A stretch of 13,543 nt of DNA from Minisyncoccota bacterium (GTDB lineage: Bacteria > Patescibacteriota > Minisyncoccia > Minisyncoccales > UBA5738), in assembly GCA_025453415.1 (NCBI GenBank), contig JALOQL010000016.1:1-13543 (forward strand). The letters are read 5' to 3'. Of the stretch, positions 6,309-12,350 are shown one piece after another. Below the pieces are notes generated by a model. The model searched no databases. It was not told where the DNA came from and saw only the letters and a program-made list of their open reading frames with translations. The translations under genes and the position numbers were made by a program. Each line of letters begins with the position of its first letter. Positions within the stretch are counted from its first letter, which is position 1.

Positions 6309-6968
6309 TCACAAAGCTTTCAAACACTCGCTCTTCGTCTTGAATTCGGACCAGCCTTCAGGGCCATAGCAGGTCGCCTTGTACCAGCAGCATTCGCCGG
6401 TTTTTGGATCCCTTAGGTATCCCGGTTCCTCGACGCAACCCATGGGAATCTTGGGCCGGTTAACTATCGGGCACACGGCGGCATTCTTGGGCTCCCCCTT
6501 ACAGCAACAAATTGTTTTTTTGGTCGCTTCGGGCAGACTGTTATCGATACAATCGCTCAAGATGCTTCCCGGATGCGAATTGACGAAAAAAGGATATTCC
6601 CCTTTGCCGCACTCCGACACGGTATTGTCGCTATTCAATATCCATGCCCCGCAATAACCCGATTGGTATCCGATTTTCTTGCAGTTTGAATCGCAGCTAT
6701 TGCCATCGTCCGTTTTCGCTATATCAGCGGCGTTCTCCGCCACTTTCGGATTTTCGTCTGTTAGTTTATTTTCCGTTTTTGAATCAAACACCGCTTCCTC
6801 TCCGCCCGATTCTTCATTTTTACTTGAAATCTCTTCTTGGACCGGTTGTTCATCCACGATCGGTTTGATATTTTGACCGGTATTTTTTGGTAAATACAAA
6901 TAAACGCCGATTCCGACAATCGCTATAACCGCTACAATCGAGACCACCAATAACGCTTTTTTGCTCAT
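6309..6968 (-). CDS. Membrane-anchored Cys-rich surface protein
   Basis: This 219-residue protein is not assigned to a known family. An N-terminal membrane anchor (about 5-26) is followed by an acidic, Glu/Asp/Lys-rich, probably disordered linker (about 30-90) and a compact C-terminal domain with 14 cysteines: 92, 96, 106, 120, 140, 154-156, 166, 178, 193, 194, 200 and 215. A run of three cysteines (ICCCK) and a pair (ECCWYK) stand out. The even number of cysteines and the anchor suggest a disulfide-bonded domain held outside the membrane by a flexible stalk. It resembles the 10834-11430 protein in layout but not in repeat pattern. It is a single-gene unit with a TATAAT at 7002-7007 and a strong terminator. 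Confidence 0.75.
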   Translation of the reverse strand: MSKKALLVVSIVAVIAIVGIGVYLYLPKNTGQNIKPIVDEQPVQEEISSKNEESGGEEAVFDSKTENKLTDENPKVAENAADIAKTDDGNSCDSNCKKIGYQSGYCGAWILNSDNTVSECGKGEYPFFVNSHPGSILSDCIDNSLPEATKKTICCCKGEPKNAAVCPIVNRPKIPMGCVEEPGYLRDPKTGECCWYKATCYGPEGWSEFKTKSECLKAL

Positions 6969-7001
6969 TATTTTTAATTAAAAATTTTTTATTACAGTTA
7001 C

Positions 7002-7007
7002 ATTATA
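7002..7007 (-). promoter_or_regulatory. Probable -10 element for the 6309-6968 gene
   Basis: A perfect minus-strand TATAAT would start a transcript near 6995, about 26 bases before the ATG. No good -35 hexamer is seen at the right distance. Confidence 0.4.
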
Positions 7008-7056
7008 AAACCTATTACCAGGAAAGCGAAATCAAACCGATCTTCCGGCATTTTTT

Positions 7057-7087
7057 AAAAAAATTGCGCCCCATCAATAATGGCAAT
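7057..7087 (-). terminator. Weak candidate terminator after the 7110-7493 gene
   Basis: On the minus strand ATTGCCAT and ATGG..GCAAT form an imperfect stem followed by seven T. It lies 22 bases after the stop codon. The stem is interrupted, so the call is tentative. Confidence 0.4.
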
Positions 7088-7109
7088 ACCTGCCCGGAAA
7101 AAATCTTGC

Positions 7110-7493
7110 TTATTTTCTTATGCCCCCTATCTTGCTTAATTTATACCATCCCACGGCCACCGGCACGACAAAAGTCAACGCGTAATAAAAATAGACATCC
7201 AGCTTGTAATAATCGGCGGCGCCCAAAAGCTTCACCAGGAAAACGTAATCCAAGGCGGCCGCCATGAGCGTCCAGATAACGCCCAACCCGATATAACAGC
7301 CGAACGATTCCCTTTCGATCTTTTTGAACAAAACCCAGAGCGTGGCAATCACCCCAAAAGGCATGATATACCAGCCGATAACGGCTTTGGGCACGAAGGC
7401 GAAAAACACAAACCCCAAAACATAGCCGAAAAACCAAAGAAAAAATCCCCAGAAAACCGTATTGAGAAAAGTTTTCCCTTTGTTCGTCTCCAT
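7110..7493 (-). CDS. Small four-TM membrane protein, unknown
   Basis: This 127-residue protein has four hydrophobic segments at about 12-34, 40-57, 65-89 and 101-119, with basic ends and little loop. No motif points to a function; the pattern (a small 4-TM protein with conserved Trp and LDYVFL in the third segment) recalls widespread uncharacterised integral membrane proteins. The frame is open to an ATG at 7541, but the ATG at 7493 puts the first membrane segment at the usual distance from the start and avoids a polar extension of low-complexity codons. No Shine-Dalgarno is seen. It stands alone between the 41-bp tandem repeat and the Cys-rich gene. Confidence 0.65.
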   Translation of the reverse strand: METNKGKTFLNTVFWGFFLWFFGYVLGFVFFAFVPKAVIGWYIMPFGVIATLWVLFKKIERESFGCYIGLGVIWTLMAAALDYVFLVKLLGAADYYKLDVYFYYALTFVVPVAVGWYKLSKIGGIRK

Positions 7494-7600
7494 GATTTTA
7501 TTTAATTTATAAAAATTATTTTTGACACATTGCCTCCGCAAATCACGCTATTTACCGGGTTCGTTATGACACCAACAGTTAAAATTATCCTGGGTCATGT

Positions 7601-7682
7601 AAAACTGCCGAGGTCAGACCTCGTGCAAACTACAAATTTTTAAAACTGCCGAGGTCAGACCTCGTGCAAACTACAAATTTTT
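7601..7682. repeat. Exact 41-bp tandem repeat (two copies), each with a hairpin
   Basis: Copies at 7601-7641 and 7642-7682 are identical over 41 bases. Each contains the inverted repeat CGAGGT-CAG-ACCTCG followed by an AT-rich tail ending in ATTTTT. They lie after the DUF805 gene stop (7710) and before the 4-TM gene start (7493). The hairpins may stop minus-strand transcripts, though the T-run on that strand is broken. The rest of the spacer 7542-7709 shows nothing else. Confidence 0.9.
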
Positions 7683-7709
7683 ACTATCGATAATCCCGCC
7701 ATCCAATCG

Positions 7710-8483
7710 CTATTTATTAAAAAAATATGATTTTTTACTGAAAACATAAATAATTACCCAAACAAAAATCGCTATGGACAATAATTCGAACCCCATCACG
7801 ACAAAAGTTCCTATCGGTTCACGCTCAAATTCAAGGCTCCTGATGGTGGTCGCCAAACTAAGAAATTCTTGCATTAATAAATAAGCGGAAACCAATATAA
7901 ACAATATCCTTGACCAAGCCATTTTTTTCAAAAAACCGAAAATGATCAATGCGCTGCAAACAGGTATTAACAGCCTATTCAACCAATCGGAAATTCCGCT
8001 AATAGTAGAAATTTCTTGCAAAATAGAAAATAACGATAGCGCGACCGAAAAGAACAAAATTAGTATTATCAAGGCAACCCCAAGCGGCATATTTTTGGGC
8101 AAATCGCCGGTTTTTATTTTTGATTCGCCTTTTGGATTTGGTCCGAATTTGTTTTCTCCCTGCTGGCCATCTTTCATTATCAAAAATATGAATAATATTT
8201 GTCCTGCCAATGGCACAAAATATAGAAAAGTCCACCATCCGCTATGACCCATGTCATGGAGCCGCCTCGACGTAACCGAGTAAAAAGGGATCACATAAGC
8301 CAGCCAAAACAACATTATTAATCCGCCCCAAAATGATTCTATGGATATAGCCGCATATTTCATCAATAAAATTAATAAAATGATAAGAGACGAATTGGTC
8401 AGAACGAAAATCCCATATTCCTCTTGGCGCGCCCTACCACTAAATAATCCGTATTTTTTCCATGGTTCTAAATAATAATTCAT
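7710..8483 (-). CDS. DUF805 membrane protein with an extra C-terminal membrane region
   Basis: Residues 1-117 match DUF805: FSGRARQEEY (14-23), RRLHDMGHSGWW (73-84), PLAGQ (91-95) and GENKFGPNP (109-117), with membrane segments near 29-46, 53-71 and 86-103. DUF805 proteins are usually about 110-150 residues; this one has 257. After a charged linker (118-130) there are about four more hydrophobic segments (134-156, 167-185, 190-210, 228-250) in a region I do not recognise. The function of DUF805 is unknown. No promoter is convincing, but an AT-rich leader without Shine-Dalgarno follows the terminator at 8515-8542, so it is likely a single-gene unit. Confidence 0.85.
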   Translation of the reverse strand: MNYYLEPWKKYGLFSGRARQEEYGIFVLTNSSLIILLILLMKYAAISIESFWGGLIMLFWLAYVIPFYSVTSRRLHDMGHSGWWTFLYFVPLAGQILFIFLIMKDGQQGENKFGPNPKGESKIKTGDLPKNMPLGVALIILILFFSVALSLFSILQEISTISGISDWLNRLLIPVCSALIIFGFLKKMAWSRILFILVSAYLLMQEFLSLATTIRSLEFEREPIGTFVVMGFELLSIAIFVWVIIYVFSKKSYFFNK

Positions 8484-8514
8484 ATTTGCAAAATTTTATA
8501 TTATTTCGTTCCAT

Positions 8515-8542
8515 AAAAAAGCCTCTTTCTAAGCGACTTTTT
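8515..8542 (-). terminator. Terminator after the AbiE cassette
   Basis: In minus-strand RNA, AAAAAGTCGCTT pairs with AGAGGCTTTTT with one mismatch and one wobble, then runs into T. It is the distal half of intergenic repeat unit A. Confidence 0.7.
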
Positions 8543-8625
8543 GATTTTGCCCAACCATCAACCTATTAACTATTCTGATGTCATCTGGCAATCGATGTTC
8601 GAACCTGTTTGGTGCCACTCTAGCC
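8515..8625 (-). repeat. Intergenic repeat unit A (conserved block plus terminator)
   Basis: On the minus strand a block GGCTAGAGTGGCACC, then CAAACAGGTTCGAAC, then ATCGATTGCCAGA leads through ATAGTTAAT to the AAAAGTCGC terminator. Units B (10715-10815) and C (12351-12435) share the same blocks in the same order and orientation. It begins within the stop of the pRiA4b-like gene. Confidence 0.8.
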
Positions 8626-9243
8626 GCCGTAATCGGGATATTGAACCGGCGGAATGCCATTATAATGCGAAACATAGGGAAATTTTACTTTTTCATCCGG
8701 CCCGCAATAATCACGCACGCCCTTGAAAGTAATCTCAAATTCGTGGCATTCACCAAAATCGAAAATAAAATCCAGCCTTGGGTGTTTGGCGTAATCGATA
8801 TGGCAAATTTTAATCTGGCTTGATTTATAAGTCGGAAACGGATCATCTTCCCAGCCAGGCGCGAAAAATTCCAGTTCGGTTGCGGACTCAAATTCAAATT
8901 TGCCGCTTCTTGGCTTGGAAATCCCGGGCAGGGTAAAACCGTGCATATGATCATATCGCCAACCCATACTTTTAACAATCGTTTTCGCAAACCGCTCGAA
9001 TGTATGCGATCCCAGCATTTCAATGTTTCGCCGCAACCCCTTCTTGTCTAGATAAACCACCAAAAACTCATAAACTGCGGCGGATTTGTTCGCTGTTGAA
9101 AAAACTTTGGAAAATTCCCGCTCATACCACTCGTAATTCTCCAATACCAGCTTCAAATAATCAACATGCCGTTTGGCGCGAAAGGCCGCGTTGATATGCT
9201 TGCGAAAATCCCCTTCTTCGATTTGTGGAAGTTTGGTTTTCAT
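8620..9243 (-). CDS. pRiA4b ORF-3-like protein, third gene of the AbiE cassette
   Basis: The C-terminal part of this 207-residue protein matches the pRiA4b ORF-3 domain (PF07929): HTFERFAKTIVKSMGW with HMHGF near 80-103, the core FIFDFGECHEFEITFKG at 159-175, and PPVQYPDYGG at the end, the usual 'P-E-D-Y/C-G-G' finish. Residues 1-75 form a helical region specific to this protein. The domain occurs in plasmids and in IS1096 passenger proteins; its biochemical role is not established. The ATG is eight bases after the abiEii stop, so it is translated from the same message as the toxin-antitoxin pair. A role in modulating that pair is inferred only from the operon. Confidence 0.8.
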   Translation of the reverse strand: MKTKLPQIEEGDFRKHINAAFRAKRHVDYLKLVLENYEWYEREFSKVFSTANKSAAVYEFLVVYLDKKGLRRNIEMLGSHTFERFAKTIVKSMGWRYDHMHGFTLPGISKPRSGKFEFESATELEFFAPGWEDDPFPTYKSSQIKICHIDYAKHPRLDFIFDFGECHEFEITFKGVRDYCGPDEKVKFPYVSHYNGIPPVQYPDYGG

Positions 9244-9251
9244 ATTGAAAT

Positions 9252-10028
9252 TTATAATTCCAGCGATTTAATGTAAGGGATGAACATTTTGATCTTTTTG
9301 GCGTCGGCGACGTTGATTAAAAAAGGCTCAACGTCTTTTGCCAATTCGTCAAAATCAAAATCGGCGGTTTTTGATATTAACGCATCCTTCAGCTCGCCGC
9401 CGTTCTTAATACCCAGTTTTGCCTGCAGATATCCATAATCGGGCTTGGTTTGCGGCAAAAGAAAAACTATGTCAAAGAAATCACGTCCCTTGGCGCGCGA
9501 ACGGTTGAGCGCCGCGTAAATTTTCTGGGACAGAAGAACATCGATTGGCGTCGTGTAAATTTGGGTAAATACATCGAATTTGTTTATGATCTTTAAATCC
9601 CGTTCATAAGCAAAATCATGAGAGGCGGTATCGATCTGGATCATTATCTTTTCCTGGCGCAAATCGGACAGCTCATTGTCAAACAAAACATCAGGCATCT
9701 TGATACATGACCGGTATGCCCCCTTGAACACATTTTTAATCTCAACTTTATACCCCTGCGACCCAAGCCCTTTCTTTATTTCATCGGCAATGCCGGTAAA
9801 TTGCTCTTCGCCAAGGCCGAAATTATCGAAATCAAGATCTTCGGAAAACCGGTTGTTTCCATAAAGAATGCGCAAAGCCGTGCCGCCCAAAAACGCCAGC
9901 GACCGCCCAATCTCGGAATTGAAAATTATCTCCAGTATCTTGTATTGCAAATACTCGCGCAAAATATTGCGGCCAAACGGCCGCTCATTCTCGGGATAAT
10001 ATTTTTCGATATTGGTTAAACTAAGCAT
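9252..10028 (-). CDS. abiEii: AbiEii-type nucleotidyltransferase toxin
   Basis: This 258-residue protein is a nucleotidyltransferase of the AbiEii/AbiGii family, the toxin part of type IV AbiE systems that stop growth, some as phage defence. The fold motifs are complete: GGTALR (48-53), RFSEDLDFD (60-68), a further acidic residue in IQID (D133 region), and the C-terminal K169 in LLSQKIYAAL followed by KGRDFFDI (180-187). Known members modify or block tRNA or other targets with nucleotides; the target here is unknown. Its ATG overlaps the end of the antitoxin gene by eight bases, the usual coupling. No active-site residue is missing, so the toxin should be functional if expressed. Confidence 0.9.
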   Translation of the reverse strand: MLSLTNIEKYYPENERPFGRNILREYLQYKILEIIFNSEIGRSLAFLGGTALRILYGNNRFSEDLDFDNFGLGEEQFTGIADEIKKGLGSQGYKVEIKNVFKGAYRSCIKMPDVLFDNELSDLRQEKIMIQIDTASHDFAYERDLKIINKFDVFTQIYTTPIDVLLSQKIYAALNRSRAKGRDFFDIVFLLPQTKPDYGYLQAKLGIKNGGELKDALISKTADFDFDELAKDVEPFLINVADAKKIKMFIPYIKSLEL

Positions 10029-10551
10029 TATTGATGAATTTTATAAATTTCTTGGCCCGGCGGGATAAAGCCTTACTTTCAAAGGCGATAAGGTATTTTT
10101 CGAACCTGGCCATATCCGCTTGGCGCAAAAATTCCGCGGCGTTAAACCTTAATCCGCCGAAATCCATATCGTTATCAAGCCGCGAATTAAGATACAAATG
10201 GTCAAGCAGCGCTTTTTCAATCTGGGCGATCGCGTATCGATGGTTGCCGTGATCGCGCAGTTCGTAACCGAACATCAGTTCCGGCTTGATATGTTTGTAA
10301 ATAAAATTGCCAATACCGGCTTGGAATGAATTGGTTTTTTGCGAAGTTACCGAAGTAATGCCGTAAACAGCTTCGGGAATAAGATTGTACGTCGAAAGCG
10401 CCATTTCCGAAGAAACATACGAGGGGCTATAAATTTTGTTGGCGATTAAAAAAAGCTCGGGCTCGTTTATCCGCAAATCCGAAAAATAATAAAAGCCCCT
10501 TCTGATATTTTTTATATACCCTTTGCCCGCCCATTCGTTTAACCGCCGCAA
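10021..10551 (-). CDS. abiEi: AbiEi-type antitoxin, N-terminus broken or unusual
   Basis: This is the transcription-regulator antitoxin of the AbiE pair: a winged-helix N-terminus (RRLNEWAGKGYIKNIRRGFYYFSD) and a C-terminal domain with SYVSSEMALSTYNLIPE and IAQIEKALLDHLYL, both typical. In AbiE systems AbiEi binds the operon promoter and prevents toxicity without contacting the toxin. The first usable start in the open frame is a TTG at 10551, giving 176 residues. The homologous frame continues upstream through FSLNDIRKIEANFD to an ATG at 10638 but meets TAA at 10624-10626. Starting at TTG removes about 25 residues of the first helix-turn-helix. Either a rare start codon is used, or the antitoxin has been damaged. 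Confidence 0.82.
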   Translation of the reverse strand: MRRLNEWAGKGYIKNIRRGFYYFSDLRINEPELFLIANKIYSPSYVSSEMALSTYNLIPEAVYGITSVTSQKTNSFQAGIGNFIYKHIKPELMFGYELRDHGNHRYAIAQIEKALLDHLYLNSRLDNDMDFGGLRFNAAEFLRQADMARFEKYLIAFESKALSRRAKKFIKFINNA

Positions 10552-10638
10552 ATCGAAATTCGCCTCAATTTTCCTGATATCATTTAAGCTAAATAGGGTA
10601 AAATCTTTGAGTTTTTCCTTGAATTAAATAAATTGCAT
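10552..10638 (-). pseudogene. Upstream in-frame remainder of abiEi with TAA at codon 5
   Basis: In the abiEi frame, ATG (10636-10638) is followed by CAA TTT ATT TAA and then by an uninterrupted 24-codon stretch (FKEKLKDFTLFSLNDIRKI...) that reads like the normal AbiEi N-terminus. A single change from GAA to TAA would explain it. The alternative is that translation begins at a non-ATG codon after the stop. Confidence 0.6.
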
Positions 10639-10714
10639 ATAATATTGCCAAACTATGTGTTTTTTAACATATTACAGAATCATAATACCAAATTGAATAA
10701 ATGCGCGCAACACC

Positions 10715-10740
10715 AAAAAGCCGCTTATTCAGCGACTTTT
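10715..10740 (-). terminator. Terminator after the 10834-11430 gene
   Basis: Minus-strand AAAAGTCGCT pairs with AGCGGCTTTT around a five-base loop, with one G-U wobble, then T. On the plus strand the wobble becomes an A-C mismatch. Confidence 0.8.
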
Positions 10741-10815
10741 GCATTTCACTCATTGCTCATTAACTACTATGGGGTCGTCTGGCAATCGATCTTCGCACCT
10801 GTTTGATCTCCTAGC
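10715..10815 (-). repeat. Intergenic repeat unit B
   Basis: It has the same order as unit A: GGCTAGGAGATCAAACAGG, ATCGATTGCCAGACGACCCC, a TAGTTAATGAG spacer, then the terminator. It starts 18 bases after the stop of the Cys-rich gene. It lies upstream of the AbiE cassette, so A and B bracket that cassette as direct repeats. The rest of the spacer 10639-10833 is AT-rich with no other signal. Confidence 0.8.
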
Positions 10816-10833
10816 CAGCAATAATCTGATACT

Positions 10834-11430
10834 CTAATCGCAATCTTTCGCGCAATTGCAAATATTTTCCGGATTTTCGCAGATCCCGTTGCCACAATTT
10901 GAGCAAAAATAACCGGCCATTTTAATTACCGTACACTGGCCATTCTGATAATCCCACATATCCGCAACCATTTTCAACCCTTTGCAACAAGCCCTTCCCG
11001 ATTTTCCAAACAGCCCCAAACTCTCGCCCTGATTGGCGCAATTGTTGCTGTTCCCGCAATCATCGGGGCAATTGCATGGAGTTTCGCCGTCTTTACAAGC
11101 ACCGTCTCCGCATTTAATACAAATTATTTGCTCATCGCTCAAAGAAGTGCATCCATTGGTTATTTTGTCGTAACTCCACCTGTTAACGGTTTTTGCCAAT
11201 CCCAGACAACAACCCCTTGACCTTGCTTCCTCGCCTTGCTTGGCGCAATTTTCATTCGACGACGCGATTTGGCAATCGAAAGCGCAATTATTTTCATTTT
11301 CGGAAATTTCACAATCACCGTTGCCACAAAAAACGGTCATCGGCTTTTTTTTGATAAAAATAAAAAAGATCGCAAAACAACTCAACAAAATAATTGCCAC
11401 AACCAAAACAAATAATTTATTTTTTGGCAT
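10834..11430 (-). CDS. Membrane-anchored Cys-rich protein with 72-residue repeats
   Basis: A hydrophobic N-terminus (about 6-27) anchors a 170-residue outer domain with 24 cysteines. A motif of the form CGNG-x-C-E-x2-EN-x4-C-x3-C occurs at 35-53, 107-125 and 179-197, exactly 72 residues apart. Between copies lies a second motif type beginning NCA-x-QGE and containing CC-x-GL (62-106 and 131-178). LLSC at 15-18 resembles a lipobox, but hydrophobic residues continue past it, so an uncleaved anchor is more likely. Similar short Cys repeats occur in secreted proteins of Patescibacteria and in myxobacterial disulfide repeats; the function is unknown. The domain probably folds through disulfides outside the cell. 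Internal duplication explains its structure. Confidence 0.78.
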   Translation of the reverse strand: MPKNKLFVLVVAIILLSCFAIFFIFIKKKPMTVFCGNGDCEISENENNCAFDCQIASSNENCAKQGEEARSRGCCLGLAKTVNRWSYDKITNGCTSLSDEQIICIKCGDGACKDGETPCNCPDDCGNSNNCANQGESLGLFGKSGRACCKGLKMVADMWDYQNGQCTVIKMAGYFCSNCGNGICENPENICNCAKDCD

Positions 11431-11464
11431 ATGTTAAAATTTTATTTTATAGTTTAATTCTACC

Positions 11465-11492
11465 AAAAAAAACCACCTTGCCGGCGACTTTT
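11465..11492 (-). terminator. Terminator after the DUF134 gene
   Basis: Minus-strand AAAAGTCGCC pairs with GGTGGTTTTT around GGCAA using three G-U wobbles, followed by further T. It is not stable on the plus strand. It belongs to the same stem family as the other terminators. Confidence 0.7.
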
Positions 11493-11560
11493 CGCATTTT
11501 CTCATGCTCATCACTCATTACTCATCAACTATCCCTGGGGTGCCACAGTACAGGAAGTTA
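11465..11560 (-). repeat. Degenerate intergenic repeat unit D
   Basis: On the minus strand CCCCAGGGATAGTTGATGAG, then TAATGAGTGA and AAATGC, run into the AAAAGTCGC terminator as in unit B. The CAAACAGGTTCGAAC and ATCGATTGCC blocks are not recognisable. The spacer 11561-11652 shows no other clear feature. Confidence 0.55.
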
Positions 11561-11652
11561 GAACTATTTTTGAGCGGAAAAATGACGCGACAATCTATAT
11601 TCCTGCTCTAGAATACGTTGAAAAATGATAATTTACCCTACCACGCGATACA

Positions 11653-11928
11653 CTATTTTATTATCTTTATCGCCTTTCCTTGTATTAAAGCTGCGGCAAC
11701 CTTTTTGTTGGCCGAAGACAAGATCCTCTGAAAAGTGCTCCGGGAAGTATTCATTTTTCCGGCGGCATCCTCCTGTTCCAAATCTTCAATATTTTTTAGC
11801 CGCAATGCTTCCACCTCTTCGGTGGTCAGCTCAACTATCTCCAAATGCCTCATCGGTACGCCTTGGGGTTTGAAATAGGTTACGTTGGGGTTGAATGAAA
11901 TCCGGCGGCAAAGTCTTGGTCTTGGCAT
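11653..11928 (-). CDS. UPF0251/DUF134 helix-turn-helix protein
   Basis: This 91-residue protein has the family signature MPRPRLCRRI at the start, FKPQGVPM (20-27), then VELTTEEVEALRLKNIEDLEQEDAAGKMNTSRSTFQRIL, a sigma-like helix-turn-helix, and ends VAAALIQGKAIKI. DUF134 proteins are probable DNA-binding regulators that often lie beside DUF5320 and NifX/NifB-like iron-molybdenum cofactor genes. The open frame extends upstream to 12111 but that part is a shadow of the DUF5320 gene; ATG at 11928 matches the family start. A long hairpin separates it from DUF5320, so its level may be lower. It may act on the triple inverted repeat at 12284-12342. Confidence 0.88.
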   Translation of the reverse strand: MPRPRLCRRISFNPNVTYFKPQGVPMRHLEIVELTTEEVEALRLKNIEDLEQEDAAGKMNTSRSTFQRILSSANKKVAAALIQGKAIKIIK

Positions 11929-11956
11929 AAAATTGAAATAGATTAAGATTAAACTG

Positions 11957-12014
11957 AAAGAAGGTCTCCCAGCCCTCTCCGTTGAAAGAAAGGGCTGGGT
12001 TCGGGGCCTTCTTT
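11957..12014 (-). terminator. Long hairpin between the DUF5320 and DUF134 genes
   Basis: An inner 9-bp stem (CCCAGCCCT / AGGGCTGGG) and an outer 8-bp stem (AAAGAAGG / CCTTCTTT) enclose a 14-base loop. It begins at the DUF5320 stop and is followed by TTCTTTCAGTTTAA, only moderately T-rich. It may be a partial terminator, an attenuator or an RNA-processing barrier. Confidence 0.65.
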
Positions 12015-12241
12015 TACTTTTGGGCTCCTTGCAGGGCCTTTTTTTCTTCACGCACCGCGGCCAATTCCTCTTCAAGCATCTTTTCATCTTCCTCCAACGC
12101 CACCATTTCATTCTTTGGAGAAATAAATCTCCGGCGGCCGCAACAGCTCCAACCGCGCCGCATACCGCCCCCGCAAGGACCCATCCCGTGGCCAGTCATC
12201 GGACCTTGGCCTGCGGGGCCTGTTCCATCTAATCTTGGCAT
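12014..12241 (-). CDS. DUF5320 small protein
   Basis: This 75-residue protein starts MPRLDGTGPAGQGPMTGHGMG, the hallmark of DUF5320 (Gly/Pro/Met-rich with TGPxGxGPMTGxGxG). A Cys/Arg segment (C23, C33, C34) follows, then an acidic-basic helix (about 44-72) likely to form a coiled coil. The function is unknown; members commonly accompany DUF134 and NifX/NifB-type genes in anaerobes, so a link with metal or iron-sulfur handling is plausible. It is first in the transcript, with DUF134 85 bases downstream. The leader from the inverted repeats to the ATG is AT-rich and has no Shine-Dalgarno. Confidence 0.85.
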   Translation of the reverse strand: MPRLDGTGPAGQGPMTGHGMGPCGGGMRRGWSCCGRRRFISPKNEMVALEEDEKMLEEELAAVREEKKALQGAQK

Positions 12242-12283
12242 ATTTTTTTAATCATTATTTTATTGATAGAGAGCGGCCTTTTG

Positions 12284-12342
12284 TCATAACCCTCTATTAT
12301 GAGCATATACCCATAACTATATGCCGTCAAGATAAATTGACG
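12284..12342. promoter_or_regulatory. Three abutting perfect inverted repeats, candidate operator
   Basis: TCATAA-7-TTATGA (12284-12302), GCATATA-8-TATATGC (12303-12324) and CGTCAA-6-TTGACG (12325-12342) follow each other with no base between. They lie 42-101 bases before the DUF5320 start. A second reading, TTATGAGCAT with ATACCCATAA (12297-12316), spans the first junction. A binding site for the DUF134 protein is a reasonable guess. Confidence 0.6.
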
Positions 12343-12350
12343 ATTAAACC

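Noticed and set aside
7601..7682. CRISPR array
   Set aside because: Two identical units touch each other with no spacers, and no cas gene is near.
8595..8615. tRNA or tmRNA T-arm in the conserved block (GGTTCGAAC)
   Set aside because: The flanking bases cannot form the 5-bp T-stem, and no acceptor or anticodon arm is present.
11484..11628. Plus-strand short coding remnant ending TIYIPALEYVEK
   Set aside because: The frame is protein-like but short, has no start, and overlaps repeat unit D; chance cannot be excluded.
11929..12111. Longer DUF134 protein starting at 12111
   Set aside because: The extension is a Lys/Arg-rich out-of-frame reading of the DUF5320 gene and of a hairpin; family members start at MPRPR.
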